Origin: Delphinapterus leucas
Taxonomy: Eukaryota > Chordata > Mammalia > Artiodactyla > Monodontidae
Assembly: GCF_002288925.2 (NCBI RefSeq)
Contig: NW_022098000.1
Span: forward strand, 18,992,246 to 19,056,245
Direction: 5' to 3'
DNA length: 64,000 nucleotides
The position numbers and the translations under genes are program-made. This document shows positions 22,440-33,697 of the stretch, one piece after another (the stretch's first letter is position 1; the number at the start of each line of letters is the position of its first letter). The notes beneath the pieces are model-generated. The model did not search any database. It was not told where the DNA came from and saw only the letters and a program-made list of their open reading frames with translations.

Positions 22440-22720
22440 TAGCCTCCATGTGTTTGTATTTTTTTACAGTTTCTTTTTCTGTAACTGATATCTAGCCTCA
22501 TAGCGTTGTGGTTGGACAAGATACTAGATAAGATTTCAATTTTCTTAAATTTACCGAGGCTTGATCTATGACCCAAGATGTAATCTATCCTGGAGAATGT
22601 TCCATGTGCACTTGAAAAGAAAGTGTATTTGTTGTTTTTGGATGGAATGTCCTATATATATCAATTAAGTTGAACTGAGTCAAAATTTCAATCTCACAGT
22701 AGTCTGTTATTGCTGTGGAT
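22440..22720 (-). mobile_element. Old L1 ORF2 fragment
   Basis: 'tcatagcgttgtggttgga', 'ttaaatttaccgaggcttga', 'gaatgttccatgtgcacttg' and 'ttttggatggaatgtcctat' are the antisense of the central L1 ORF2 region. No open frame survives. Confidence 0.85.
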
Positions 22721-23004
22721 GCTGTGTTAGGAAATCCCTTGATCAGAAGGGGTGGTAAAATGTTTTACATAAGGTTCATGATTTGATTTAAATCCCACAT
22801 ATGCAGAGCTCGAGGAGGGCCATGGCTCATCATCTAATGCTGTGCTGTACAGTTATTTCTCCTTCGCTGCTTTGAGATCATAATGGACAGAAACTAATTT
22901 AAAAGACCAGCATGGGGTAGATACACATTTATCGCAAACATCCTAAAGTGTACATGACATGTAAGAGTGGACCTCAAACATGGGTAAAACTCTAAATATT
23001 AATG
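22721..23004. other. Unassigned sequence
   Basis: No recognised element or gene. Confidence 0.4.
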
Positions 23005-23064
23005 GATTGAAGGATAAGTACCTTAGATCTAAATCTAAGGTAGTAGATTGAAAGATAAGTACCT
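23005..23064. repeat. 19-bp direct repeat around an 8-bp inverted repeat
   Basis: 'gattgaaggataagtacct' (23005-23023) recurs with one mismatch at 23046-23064. Between them, 'ccttagat' (23021-23028) and 'atctaagg' (23033-23040) form a perfect 8-bp inverted repeat with a 4-nt loop. This is a local sequence rearrangement product; no function can be inferred. Confidence 0.8.
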
Positions 23065-23439
23065 GAAAAGAAACTGGCCTAAGTTACCTACAGCTACCTG
23101 ATGGCCATCCTGTGGAGGGCAAAAAGGATGCTCAGAAAGCAAAAAGCAGCAATAAAATCATCAGCATCATCATCACTGTGATAACAACAGAACAGGATCA
23201 GAACATCCTCTCAACAATGCACACCCGGCTGTCAGATAGCTACCTTTCCCTTTTGAAAGAAGCCTTTCTTCTAATTCTTTGTATTTGTATTTTTCAATGT
23301 GCCATCTCATCTTTCAAAGACAAACCCTATAGATGAGCTAAGTTTGCCCTCCTGGTCTCAATGCTTACTTTCGTCCTAAGAGATAAGCTGTTTTTGGTTA
23401 CTCATTGGCTACCACAGAATAATTTCTATAGGAGATCCA

Positions 23440-23837
23440 CACTTCTGAAGATGTGGTATATATATATATATACACAATAGGATATTATTCAGAATGAAAT
23501 GCCATTTGCAGCAACATGGATGGACCTAGAGATTATCATACTAAGTGAAGTAAGTCAGTCAGAGAAAGACAAATATTATATGCTATCACTTATATGTGGA
23601 ATCTAAAAATAGTACAAATGAACTTATTTACAAAACAGAAACAGACTCACAGACACAGAAAACAACCTTACGGTTACCAAAGGGGAAGGACAGGTAAGGA
23701 TAAATTGGTAATTTTGGGTTAACAGATGCACACTACCATATATAAAAATAGATAAATGACAAGGACCTACTGTATAGCACAGGGAACTATACTCAATATT
23801 TTGTAATAACCTATATGGTAAAAGAATCTGAAAAAGA

Positions 23838-23868
<31 letters not shown>

Positions 23869-23960
23869 TATATATATGTATATGTATAACTGAATCTATT
23901 TGCTGTACACTGAACAATATTGTAAATCAACTATACTTCAACAAAAAAATAAAATAATGA
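23440..23960 (+). mobile_element. L1 3' end
   Basis: L1 ORF2 end and 3' UTR: 'atggatggacctagagatta', 'actaagtgaagtaagtcag', then the Cetartiodactyl-type end 'tgtaaatcaactatacttc' with an A-rich tail at 23940-23960. A (TA)n/(CA)n tract at about 23838-23885 sits inside the 3' UTR. It abuts an older L1 in the same orientation. Confidence 0.85.
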
Positions 23961-25160
23961 ATATAGACACAGACTTTACACCTTTCAGAAAAATTAACTC
24001 AAAATGCATTACAAGCCTAAATGTAAAACACAGAAGACAATATCAAGAGAACAAGAAGACAAGTCACAGACTGGGAGAAAATACTTGCACAAGATTCATC
24101 TGATAAGGGTATGTGATCTTAAATATACAAAGAACACTTAAAACTCAACAATAAGAAAACAACTCAATTAGAAAATGGGCCGGGCTTCCCTGGTGGCGCA
24201 GTGGTTGGGAGTCCGCCTGCTGATGCGGGGGACGCGGGTTCGTGCCCCGGTCCGGGAGGATCCCATGTGCCGCGGGGCGGCTGGGCCCGTGGGCCGTGGC
24301 CGCTGAGCCTGTGCTCCACAGCGGGAGGAGCCGCAGCGGCGAGAGGCCTGCGTACCGCCAAAAAAAAAAGGTCCAAAGACGTGAACAGACACTCCCCCAA
24401 AGAAGATATACAGGTGGTAAATAAACACATGAAAAAAATGTTCCACATCACATGTCATCAGGGAAATAAAAATTAAAATGACAATGATATTCCACAACAC
24501 ACCTGTTAGAGCAGCCAAAACCCAGAACACTGACACCACCAAATGCTGGTGAGGATGTGCAGCAGAAATGAATTCCCATTGCTGGTGGGAATGCAAAATG
24601 GTACGGCCACTTGGGAAGACAATTTGGAAGTTTCTTATAAAACTAAACATACTCTTACAATTTGATTGAGCAGTCATGATCCTTGGTGTTTACTCACAGG
24701 AGCTAAACACTTCTGTCTACACAAAAACCTGCACACAGATATTTATGGCAGTTTTATTCATAATTGCCAAAACCTGGAGGTAACCAAGACGTCCCTCAGT
24801 AGGTAAATGGATAAATAAACTGTGGTATATCTAGAGAAGATACTGTTACTCGGTGCTAAAAAGAAATAAGATATCAAGCCAAAAAAAGACATGGAAAAAT
24901 CTTAAATGGATATTACTAAGTGAAAGAGGCCAATCTGAAAGGACTATGTCCAGTATGATTCCAACTATATGACATTCTGGAGAAGGCAAAACTTTGGAGA
25001 CAGTGAAAAATGTGTCACTCTGGAAGGGAATGACAACAGAGCAAGCTAAGCACGTGTGGGGGGGCAAGGGTCTATGGGAAATCTCTGTACCTTGCCCTCA
25101 ATTTTGCTGTGAGCTAAAGCTGCTCTAAAAAGATATAGCCTTAATTAAAAAGAAAAAAAA
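23961..25160 (+). mobile_element. Older L1 3' end, interrupted by a SINE
   Basis: L1M-type ORF2 C-terminus: 'attaactcaaaatgcattac', 'gaaaatgggcc', then after the SINE 'aaagaagatatacaggtgg', 'gtgagg', and on to a 3' UTR ('atggataaataaactgtggt', 'ttccaactatatgacattct') ending in an A-rich tail near 25150. The CHR-1 SINE at 24182 splits it between 'gaaaatgggcc' and 'ggtccaaagac'. Frames are broken throughout. Confidence 0.85.
24182..24369 (+). mobile_element. CHR-1 SINE, CpG-rich and apparently young
   Basis: Full-length copy inserted in the older L1. It keeps about twenty CpG dinucleotides in under 190 bp by eye, far more than the copy at 47744, so it looks little decayed. TSD-like flanks are 'aaaatgggcc' on the left and 'aaaaaggtcc' after the tail. 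Frames called on either strand here (for example 24168-24677 minus) merely run through SINE plus L1. Confidence 0.95.
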
Positions 25161-25399
25161 AGTACAAATGGCTGCAGAGAAAAAAATATGTGAGGATTTC
25201 GTTGCTATAACATTCTACAGATTCCATTTTCTCCAGAGGGTTCAGCCTGTAAAGGAAAGCTCCAAAGATCCAATATGCCTGGGTGTGTTAAGAGTAGCTG
25301 GAAAGTTGGTTTATAGTACACAGGTACTATTGCGGAACACATCATACCTAAAATACCACAGATAATCTTCATATGGACTTGCAAGTTAAGGGATTCACT
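25161..25399. other. Unassigned sequence
   Basis: Right flank of the old L1; nothing recognised. Confidence 0.4.
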
Positions 25400-25530
25400 G
25401 GCCTATTTTAGAGACGACAGAACTGTAGCTCAGATACATGAAGTCACCAGCCTACAGTTTTTAAACTGGCAGGTGATGAAGACAGGATATAAGCCCAGAC
25501 TTCTTGATTCCAGAGGCTTTTTCTTTAATG
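25400..25530 (-). mobile_element. MIR SINE fragment
   Basis: 'ttttagagacgacagaactg' and 'agctcagatacatgaagtca' followed by 'aagcccagacttcttgattc' give the antisense MIR core layout, diverged. Confidence 0.6.
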
Positions 25531-25677
25531 AGTGTACTCAGACTTTCCTGGGATAAAAACTGGAGATGAAGGGGTGGAAAATAATAACGATCACGTTATC
25601 ATAAGAACAATATAATTATTATAGCTAAAAATTGGGTTTTTTTCCATTTGTTTTTCACTGTTCTAGACCAGTTATAT

Positions 25678-25800
25678 GTATGTGAAGTAGGTAATACAAT
25701 TATCCCATTTTACTGAAGAAAATGAGGCCCAGAGGGATTAAAAACTTATCCAAACAGCTAACAGGTGGCGGAAACTGGTTCAAACTAGAACAGCTTGACT
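25678..25800 (-). mobile_element. MIR SINE fragment
   Basis: 'tatcccattttactgaagaa', 'aatgaggcccagagggatta' and 'cagctaacaggtggcgg' follow antisense MIR closely. Confidence 0.75.
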
Positions 25801-27164
25801 CTGAAAGTTGTGGAATCAAGCTTCATTCATTAAAACTACTAATACGTGTCTGAAAAGATGGCTCAGAATTTAAGACAAGTCTGAAGGAAACATACATGAA
25901 ATTGCTGAATGTCCCATTTCATGACTCTGTGTTTGCGTGTGTGTGGCCTGTAGTCAAAATTCTAACCATCTTGTCTGTAAATCATTTCAGAAAGAATTAG
26001 GCAATATCAAATGATACCAAAAGAGATCCTGGTAGCTCTGACACATCTATCAATATCTCTTCTTCCTCTTCCTCCTTATTCATTAAGGCTAAATTCATAT
26101 TTTATTCTCGGAAATTGATTCTTAAGGTTGTGATCTTGCAGATATAAACTGCTTTAGGCCTATTTAAAAATGCCACGTAGCTCTCAGTCTGGAGCTGAAA
26201 CCCTCGGGAGCATGATGCAAAGCTCTTTGGCAGCATTTTTCCTAAAATAGGATTCCCTTCACGTCCTGCCCGCCTGCTCTTCTTTCTTTGTGCCAGTCAC
26301 TTCCTCCTCTTCTGATACATATTCAAATGACACGGAATTTTATTCTCTGGCAGGCTCTGCCAGGCTGGCCCTCCCCTGGATCACCCTGACATCAGGGCTT
26401 CCCTCTCTCCACTCCTCTTTACTGTTTTGTTCAATTTTGCTGCAATTTTTCAAGAGGAACAGCATTCCGGTAATGTTGCTGTTCAATGAGCAATTTGTGT
26501 ACGTGTCCTGAATAAGAAGAATCTATTTGCTAGAAAACTTCAGTCCAACTGTAAAGCAAAACTTTCTCTTTAAACTGGAGCTTGCATACTTAGGAACAAA
26601 AGAAAGAGATTTACCCAAACGGGGGCTGGTCCCAGGATTCTCACATGCAAGGTGTTCATCAAGCCTGCGTTAACCTGGAATGGCTTGAAACAATAATCAA
26701 ATGCTTTGATGTGAGAGCCATTTATTGCCCCACATACACTGATCACTGTGAAATGTAACATTTTAAGTGACTTTTTTGCAGAAAGAAGTATATTTTAATT
26801 AGTCTCTGCCGAATGCAACAACATAAAATATTTTAATGCTGCTAAATGAGAATGGAACTTTCATTATGTAAAATATGGTCTCAATACTCAATGCACAAGA
26901 ACTCAAAGACAGGATTCTGGCAAAGCTATTCCTCTAAGTCAATATAGTCATCTTTATCTCCTTCACTTGCCAGAGACATAATTGCTTCGTAATGAACCAG
27001 GAAGAGAAACAACAATTCTAAGTGAACTGCTAACCAGTTAAGCGGATCTATTTAATTGGCATTTGGGGAGATATTTTCTGCCTGTTCACTAAAGGGTATG
27101 CTCAAATATGGAGTGAAAACTTCCTCATATTTTAGTAGGACTAAATAGTTATTATTTTCAGAGA
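25801..27164. other. Unassigned sequence
   Basis: 26160-26520 is less AT-rich and pyrimidine-rich, but shows no exon or named repeat. The remainder is AT-rich unique sequence. Confidence 0.4.
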
Positions 27165-27352
27165 GTGGAAAACGCAGGACTTTGGCCTAAGACAGACATG
27201 TAGCAAGTTATTTAATCAACCTTAGCTGCAGTTCTGTCATTTATAAAACAGGAATAATTAAATTTATCTTGAAGTACTGCTGTTAGTATCAGAAGATATA
27301 TAAATTTCTACAACATTGGTTGACACATAGCAGATGGTCAATAAATAGTAAC
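27165..27352 (+). mobile_element. MIR SINE, nearly complete 3' two thirds
   Basis: 'agcaagttatttaatcaac' (core), 'gtcatttataaaacaggaat', and 'gttgacacatagcagatggt' with 'caataaatagtaac' at the end follow sense MIR through its 3' terminus. Confidence 0.8.
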
Positions 27353-28175
27353 ATGAAAATGAAAACTTCTTTGAAAAATGAGGCATAATACCTTTCCCCA
27401 AAACCTACTTGGGGTCTTTAAACACCCATGTAAATAGAGATTAAAAGAGGCCAAGAGAGATTTTGCTCTCAATTCTTGTGTCTCTATTGCAATCTGCTCT
27501 CACTCTATACAAAGTTTCTGGACCCCTTGTTAGTGTGTGAGTCAGGCTGCTTCCAAAAGGCCCCTGGAATTTTACACAAATTCAACCATTGCATTTTCAC
27601 TCACAGGCCATTAGGGGAAAATGATATTTAATGTAATAGCATTAAATAAGAATATCAAAGACCCCTAAGAAACCACAAATATTACTAAGAAGTGTGTATT
27701 AAGGCTCAACAAATGGGAAACTGAAAGGAAGGCCTGCACATTGGATGAGTTGTCATTTTCTGTCCTTCATGAGTGAGGCTTAAAGCTCAAATTAATTTGA
27801 AAAAACCAAATGAAGGATTTAGGTAATCAACTAAGACTGGACTTTTTTTTGTTTGTTTTAATTACATGCAGACATAATGTTTTATTCAGCTTCATTTAAA
27901 TTCAGTTCAGAAAACATTCTTAAAGGTCATTTCTGCAGATGGAAAAACCACCTTGATTTACACTAATTTATATGAAGAGTCCATAGGCAAACACCTAGAA
28001 AAGCAAAGTAACATTTGTGGATTTTGAACTGCAAGAAGCAGGGAAGCTTCTAGCAACAGAGTCCTAGCTCTACATGTCAGATCAGTTTCCAGTTATCAAG
28101 GACTGCTTGTTCTTTCTCACACTGAATAAAATTTAGATATAGAAAGTAATCCATCACTGAGATTACATAATTATT
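27353..28175. other. Unassigned AT-rich sequence
   Basis: Nothing recognised. 27845-27865 is T-rich simple sequence. Confidence 0.4.
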
Positions 28176-28230
28176 GTGATATGTATATATATATATATAC
28201 ACACACATATACACATACATATATATAATT
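28176..28230. repeat. (TA)n/(CA)n microsatellite
   Basis: Alternating TA, then CACACA, then TA units. Such tracts are typically polymorphic. Confidence 0.9.
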
Positions 28231-28800
28231 TTTCTGTACCTACATTGAAGGCTTTGAAAATTGAGCACTAAAGCAAATAAAAAAGAATTTAATAGAAATC
28301 CAATTTTAAATCACTTTAAACGTTGTTTGAAGTTTTCACTTTTCTTGGCATATTGCCCAATTAATTTTTAAAGTAAGTACTGTGGCTTTATATAGTGGAA
28401 GTCTATCTTGGCTGCTTCTCTTTTTTTCCAAGTCTAGACTTTCTTGTCTTCTAGTTCTGATTTTTATTGACAAAAGAACTTCTAGCTTCTTCAGTGGTTT
28501 CTAGTTTCTTTCTTATCAAGAATAGAATTAGTTATTAGTTCCAGACTCCTGCTGACATTCTCTCTGAATCCAGGGGCACGTCTTCCTGCTACAGCGTCAT
28601 TATCCAGGTGATTTGTTTGTAGAATATTTTTATTTTACAGCTGCTGTTTTACCCCCTTGGGCTTGAATCCATTCATAGAAGTTCTGCTTTTACAAAGATT
28701 TTCTGATAAGGAAAAGCATTCTACATGGCTTCTGTGTACACAATATTTGCAGAAGGAAATAATGAGAAGTATGAGAAATTGAGAGCTTACCCAGGCCATC
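28231..28800. other. Unassigned sequence
   Basis: No gene or nameable repeat. Confidence 0.4.
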
Positions 28801-29432
28801 AGGAGCGATTCAGAAGATGGAAGAATCAGGCCTGAGAAGCTGCTGCCGCAACCCCTCCCCCAGAGGAAGCCAGATCTCATGGGACCTTGGGAGTTCCATA
28901 CAGGCCAGTGGGAGAGTCCTGGGATGAGGACACCTGGGTGCCCCGGGTGCCGGAGGCCCCTTGTCCCAGACTCATCAGGAAGGAGTCTGGCTCATGCCCC
29001 GGTCCTCACCCATGCCTCCCCCACCCCCTAGTCAGGTCACAGTGCGGTGGTGGCTGCCCCAGGGACTAGGCCAGCTGTCGGGGACCAAGCTGTGGCCCAA
29101 TGGCTGTGCTGGGGCCTGACTGTGAGGCAAGAAGCGGGAGTGAACTGCATATGCTCAGGCTGCAAGTCTGACCTCCAGGAGGCCGAAGGCCCAAGGCCCA
29201 GGGCAGCAACTCGGTTTCCTGGTGTGGGCCTCTGGGATCCCAATCCCAGGACTGCCAAGGTTCAAGGCTGCAGCAACCCAAATAGGCCTTCTGTGGCACA
29301 CCCTTGGAGCCAAGTGTTCCTCTGGGCAGTGACCAGCAGCAGCAAGCAGCTTAGAAGTCATCCCAGGAGACCACAGCTCCCTGTTTCTCCAGCCTTTCCC
29401 CTGAAGAATAGCCTCAGGCAATTGCTCTCTCT
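28801..29432. other. GC-rich block of unknown identity next to an L1 3' end
   Basis: About 600 bp clearly richer in G+C than anything nearby, but with only a modest number of CpGs, so not a typical CpG-island promoter. Frames are open on both strands for 60-149 codons (29047-29496 plus is the longest) as expected in GC-rich DNA; none shows a motif I recognise. It stops at the start of L1 ORF2 sequence at about 29433. It may be an L1 5' UTR left by an internally deleted L1, an LTR part, or an unrelated sequence. Confidence 0.35.
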
Positions 29433-30175
29433 TTCTGGAAATGTAAATTGGTTCAGTCACTATGGAAAACAGTATGAAGTTTCCTCAAAAAATTAAAAAC
29501 GGAACTACCATACGATCCAGCAATTCCACTTCTGGGATATCCAAAGGAAATGAAAAGAGGATATCAAAGAGATATTTGCACTCCCATGTTTACTGCAGCG
29601 TTATTCACAGAAGCCAAACAACCTAAGTATTCATCAATGGATGAATGGATAAAGAGGATGTGAGATATATATATAAACACATGCGCATACACACGTTATT
29701 CAGAAACAAGGAAACCCTGCCATTTGCAACAAAATGGATGGACCTTGAGGGCATTATGCTAAGGGAGGTAAGTAAGAGAAAGACAAATACTGTATAATAT
29801 CACTAATATGTGGAATCTAAAAAAGCCAAACTGGTAGAAACGGAGGGTAGCAACCAGAGGCTGAGGGGTAGGGGACTTGGGAATGTGTTGCTTAAGGGTA
29901 CAAACTTGGAACTAGTATGTATGTAAATAAGCCCTGAAGATCTAATGCACTGCATAGCAGTTATAGATAATAATACTGTGTTATAAACTTCCAAGTTGCT
30001 AAGAGGCTAGACCTTAACTGTTCCCCATAATTATGTGAAGTGATAGAGATGTTAGCTAACGCTGCCGTGGTAATCATATACCAATGTATAACTGTACCAA
30101 ATCAACATGTTTTGCATCTTAAACATATATAATGTTCTATGTCAATTATATCTCAATAAAAATAAATTTAAAAAA
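29433..30175 (+). mobile_element. Old L1 3' end
   Basis: ORF2 C-terminal order: 'actatggaaaacagtatgaa', 'gatccagcaattccacttct', 'atttgcactcccatgtttac', 'aatggatgaatggataaag', 'ggacttgggaatgtgttg', 'caattatatctcaataaaa' and an A-rich tail. No open frame. Confidence 0.9.
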
Positions 30176-31059
30176 TAGAACTTATTGCACATTGCTGTGT
30201 GTCTGACTCTGCAACACTTTCTGTGCTTCCACGTTAGTTGGCCCCATTGTTCACCATAAAGGAACATGACATCTATAATCGCAATTGCAGTTGAGTCCTT
30301 CTGAAATGTACTGATTAGCCATAACTGATACATAGATGACGCACCTGGCATCTCACACAGTTATGACCACCCTGCAAGAGCAGGCAGGACCTCCACCCCA
30401 CATTTGGTTCAGATGTCAAGACATCATGCCACACACACACAGCAAAAGGCTATGAAAAAGGTTTAGCACTTAAATAATGGAGCTCTCTAAGGAGAGCAGG
30501 ACAAACCTCTCAAACCTGTCCAAAATGGCTTGAGAGAGCAAGGCAAGGAGACTGGCCTGAGTTTCTACTGTGGTGAGGAGATGGGGCTGGACTGAGAGCT
30601 CCTGCATGCAGTCCGGTGTTTGTGTGTTTTGAATCCCCCTTTGGCATCAAAGGAGGGAGATTTTTTATCAGCTAGCCCGCTCGTGGGGCAAAGGAGAAGA
30701 GGGCCGGGTAAGCTTAAAAGCTGGCAATGGTTAAACATCAAAATATGGAGTCAGAATTGTCATTAAACAGACCAAGCAATATACCATGTGACCACATGAA
30801 ATTGAAACTTTAATAATTATTTTCAAAAATATAGACGTTATTGTAATATTTCTTGATACCATCTATATAATACCTCCATTTTCATACCTCACCTGCAAAG
30901 ACAATTTTGCTGTCCTTTTGCTTGTTCTTTTACTAGTAAGTCAGTAAAATATGACACATGCTTAAGAAAAAATGTATTACTGGCATGCCGTACTCAGTTC
31001 ATTCATTCACTTAACTATTATTTTTTCTATTTCTCAAACAAAGCTTGACACGCTGTGGA
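30176..31059. other. Unassigned sequence
   Basis: A CA run sits at about 30432-30441. The block 30420-30730 is moderately GC-rich and might be a decayed LTR or other repeat, but no landmark supports a call. Confidence 0.35.
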
Positions 31060-31310
31060 ATAAGAGAGGAGCTGAGGTGAAAAGTGTAGAGTTAGACATG
31101 ACTTTGCAGACAACATTGAGAGGCTGAGATTTAGTCTCTTAAATATTTTTGAGAGGCTGAGATTTAGTCTCTTAAATATTTTTTAAGTCATACTTTATAA
31201 CACAGGAATGATATGATCACATTTATAAACTAGAAAGTTTACTTTGATGACAGCATGAAGAATTTGAAGAAGCTAAGCAGGCAGATCAGTCTTAATAAGT
31301 AGAGTGAATG
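31060..31310 (+). repeat. Unnamed dispersed repeat-like sequence
   Basis: 'aacacaggaatgatatgatc' and 'gaaagtttactttgatgaca' share the layout of the block at 8640-8930. Family not named. It contains the 33-bp tandem duplication described next. Confidence 0.3.
31117..31182. repeat. Exact 33-bp tandem duplication
   Basis: The 33 bp beginning 'tgagaggctgagatttagtc' at 31117 recurs without mismatch at 31150, in direct head-to-tail order. Confidence 0.95.
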
Positions 31311-31414
31311 AAAGATTATGAAAAAAAATGAAATTTAGGAATTTCAGGAATAATAGAATCACAAAAAGGAAAAAGTTATATTTGACTCTGGCTTGGATTA
31401 CTTGGCCATTGTAA

Positions 31415-31556
31415 TATACATATATATAAATATTTATATATAAAAATGTATATTTTAATATATTTTAAAAATATAAACATATGTATGTACTTTATATGTA
31501 ATTTTATATATGCATATATATTTATGTATATAAATACATATATATATGTATAAAAT
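31415..31556. repeat. AT-rich (TATA)n-like microsatellite
   Basis: About 140 bp of ATATAC, ATATAT and ATTTATAT units with hardly any G or C. Confidence 0.9.
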
Positions 31557-31905
31557 GCTGTCTTGACCCAATATGGGGCCCTTACACTCTGGGGCCATTA
31601 TGCACCTGCTTTAGTGAAAGGAACCAGACAACTAGGGACAGCCCCTATGCGCTGGAGCCTACAAAACTGATTCAGATTAGCCAATCCATGGATCCGTGAA
31701 AAAACCTCCTCTCTTGCCCTATACAAACTGCCCCCTACAGGTCATGCATGCTGTTACTCTGTCCCACCCCCCCCCCCCCCCACCACCAATCCCTGTGCCA
31801 CCCCTGTGGCCCTGTCTGGCAATTTTCATTTGGAGCTATAAGTAAGGAAAAGTTCTGCCTTTCATCTGAATGTCAGTGTGTTGTGTCTGGCCATCAAAAA
31901 AACCT
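31557..31905 (+). mobile_element. LTR-like fragment
   Basis: 'cttgccctatacaaactgcc' could be a TATA/cap region and 'tttggagctataagtaagg' followed by 'tctgcctttcatctgaatgt' and 'tcagtgtgttgtgtct' resembles the polyadenylation and R/U5 region of class I ERV LTRs. The start is lost in AT-rich sequence. A C15 run at 31767-31781 lies inside. No TSD found. Confidence 0.45.
31767..31781. repeat. C15 homopolymer
   Basis: Fifteen consecutive C; length likely unreliable in the assembly. Confidence 0.9.
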
Positions 31906-33625
31906 TAATATTGTATAAAACTATCACTTACGCAAAAGGGACCCTTGGATAAGAGCTCTAATACAGCACACTGTTCTCTGTTTGAGAGAGTTGAATTAAG
32001 GACACTGAGGGTCATTTCACTGCATCATTCTGTTTTTTTTACAAGCTGCAGCTTTCAAGTTGCATCTTGTCAGTTCCCAGAGTTTATTTGAGTCACTAAT
32101 ACTCACTAATAAAATGCAAAATCTTAAGTCATTATTAAGCAAATTAGCTGTCATGTGAGACTCTATTGGTTGGCATTTTCCATGAATCAAATAGGACTAA
32201 TTTAGTAGCATTATCTATCAGCATACTCAACCACACAGACCAACACATATACAAATTATCACTATCAATTGTAATTGGTGCTAAGTTATAGAAGTCACAA
32301 TTCATTTATCAGAGCCTGCTCCCCATAGGGCCGCTGCAGTTTCTTTAATAGTAGAATTCTGTGTCCTAACGTGAAAAATAACCATAGAGAATTTCATTTT
32401 CCACAATCACCACATCTCTAAGCCCTATTTTAGACTGTAAAAGAACAGGGATTCTTAACATAGAGTTTATAGATCTATTGGGTTGGATTACAAGGCATCA
32501 TGAAGCCCCTAAAATGTCCACACACTGCCCACGTTGTTGCTTGCATATTTTGTATAAAGAAGGTCTATAACTTTCACAAGGTTTTTCAGAAGATCCCATT
32601 ATTCTGTAAGATTCACAAATAGGACCCATTGCTAGACCAGTGCCATTGTACCATGCAAGTGAAGTATAGTGTTCTAAGTAAGATCCAGACCTCAACCCCC
32701 TTTCCCTCTTAGTGAACCCGATTTTACCCATTCTCACTGAACTTCTCACCTGCAGATGCTAAAAGAGCCATTGTTTTGTAACAAACAAGGTCCTGACACT
32801 CATGGCTCTCTTATTAGACATCAATACATTTACTGATAAAATTCAACAAGTATGTGTAGAATCCACGCAGTGCACCAATACTACGCTAGGTCCTACGAGC
32901 ATACATGGCAAAGTAGAAGCAGAGCTGCACGTCTCAGTAAGGTGAGTTGGCAAACACCTATGTAGTAGGATTTTCAATACATCTAAAACACTGCTGTGCC
33001 CTAAAATACAACTTGTAAACTCACCTAAATTTTACAAGGTCAGATTCAAGACTTGCATCTTTTTTAAGAGGAAACAAAGTAAGCCAGGAATCATTTCGTT
33101 TTTATTCATTTTATACAAGACTTTTTTCCTCTATACAGTGTAATGAGATCAGTTAACTCTGGGTAAATTAAGCCAGTAGTCATTCATATGAAGAAGAATG
33201 AATAAGAGTGGGCAAATGTGAGCAGGATAATAATTAGGAGCCGAAGAGGGCAGATCTCATCAACTACAAGCTGTAGGGAAGTTCCAGGCATTCAAAAAAG
33301 AAAGAAGTTGCCAGAAAGGAAGAGATGTAGCCAGAAAGGAAAGAAAGAGAGTTATCTTGTCTTCCTTCATAATTTTGCAAAGATCTCCATAGAGAATAAG
33401 TCAGTAATGGGTTTTCCTAATACAGAAATCACTCTGAGTGGTAGTTTTCAAGCTGAGCACTATGTTCCTCTCCATGGTCTTTCTGAAGAGCAAGGATGCC
33501 AGAGAAGCAAGGTATAAAGGTAAAGGCTCTGTCTTGACAAAGAGCAGTTCTGCTTTGATCTATTTTACATTTTGTTCCTTACCTTCTTTTGAATAACAGA
33601 TTCATTATGTAGATGATGGAGAGAT
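31906..33625. other. Unassigned sequence
   Basis: At 32845-32960 'attcaacaagtatgtgtaga' and 'tacgctaggtcctacgagca' weakly match an ancient dispersed repeat ('caacaaatatttattgagc' type). Nothing else is recognised. Confidence 0.4.
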
Positions 33626-33697
33626 TATTGATAGGTGGATGGATGGATGGATGGATGGATGGATGAATGGATGAATAGATGGATAGATGGATGATGT
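33626..33697. repeat. (GGAT)n microsatellite
   Basis: Seven or more consecutive GGAT/ATGG units followed by interrupted GAAT and AGAT variants. Confidence 0.95.

Noticed and set aside
24168..24677. 169-codon minus-strand frame
   Set aside because: It runs through the CHR-1 SINE and antisense old L1; the CpG-rich SINE simply lacks stops in that frame.
29047..29496. 149-codon plus-strand frame in the GC-rich block
   Set aside because: It starts without a recognisable signal, competes with open frames on the other strand, shows no known motif and runs into L1 ORF2 sequence, so it is composition-driven.
31415..31556. AT-rich tract as a matrix attachment region or replication origin
   Set aside because: Composition alone does not support function; it is ordinary TA-rich simple sequence.
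33626..33697. Regular repeats that might suggest a CRISPR-like array
   Set aside because: Simple tetranucleotide microsatellite in a mammalian genome; no spacers or cas genes.
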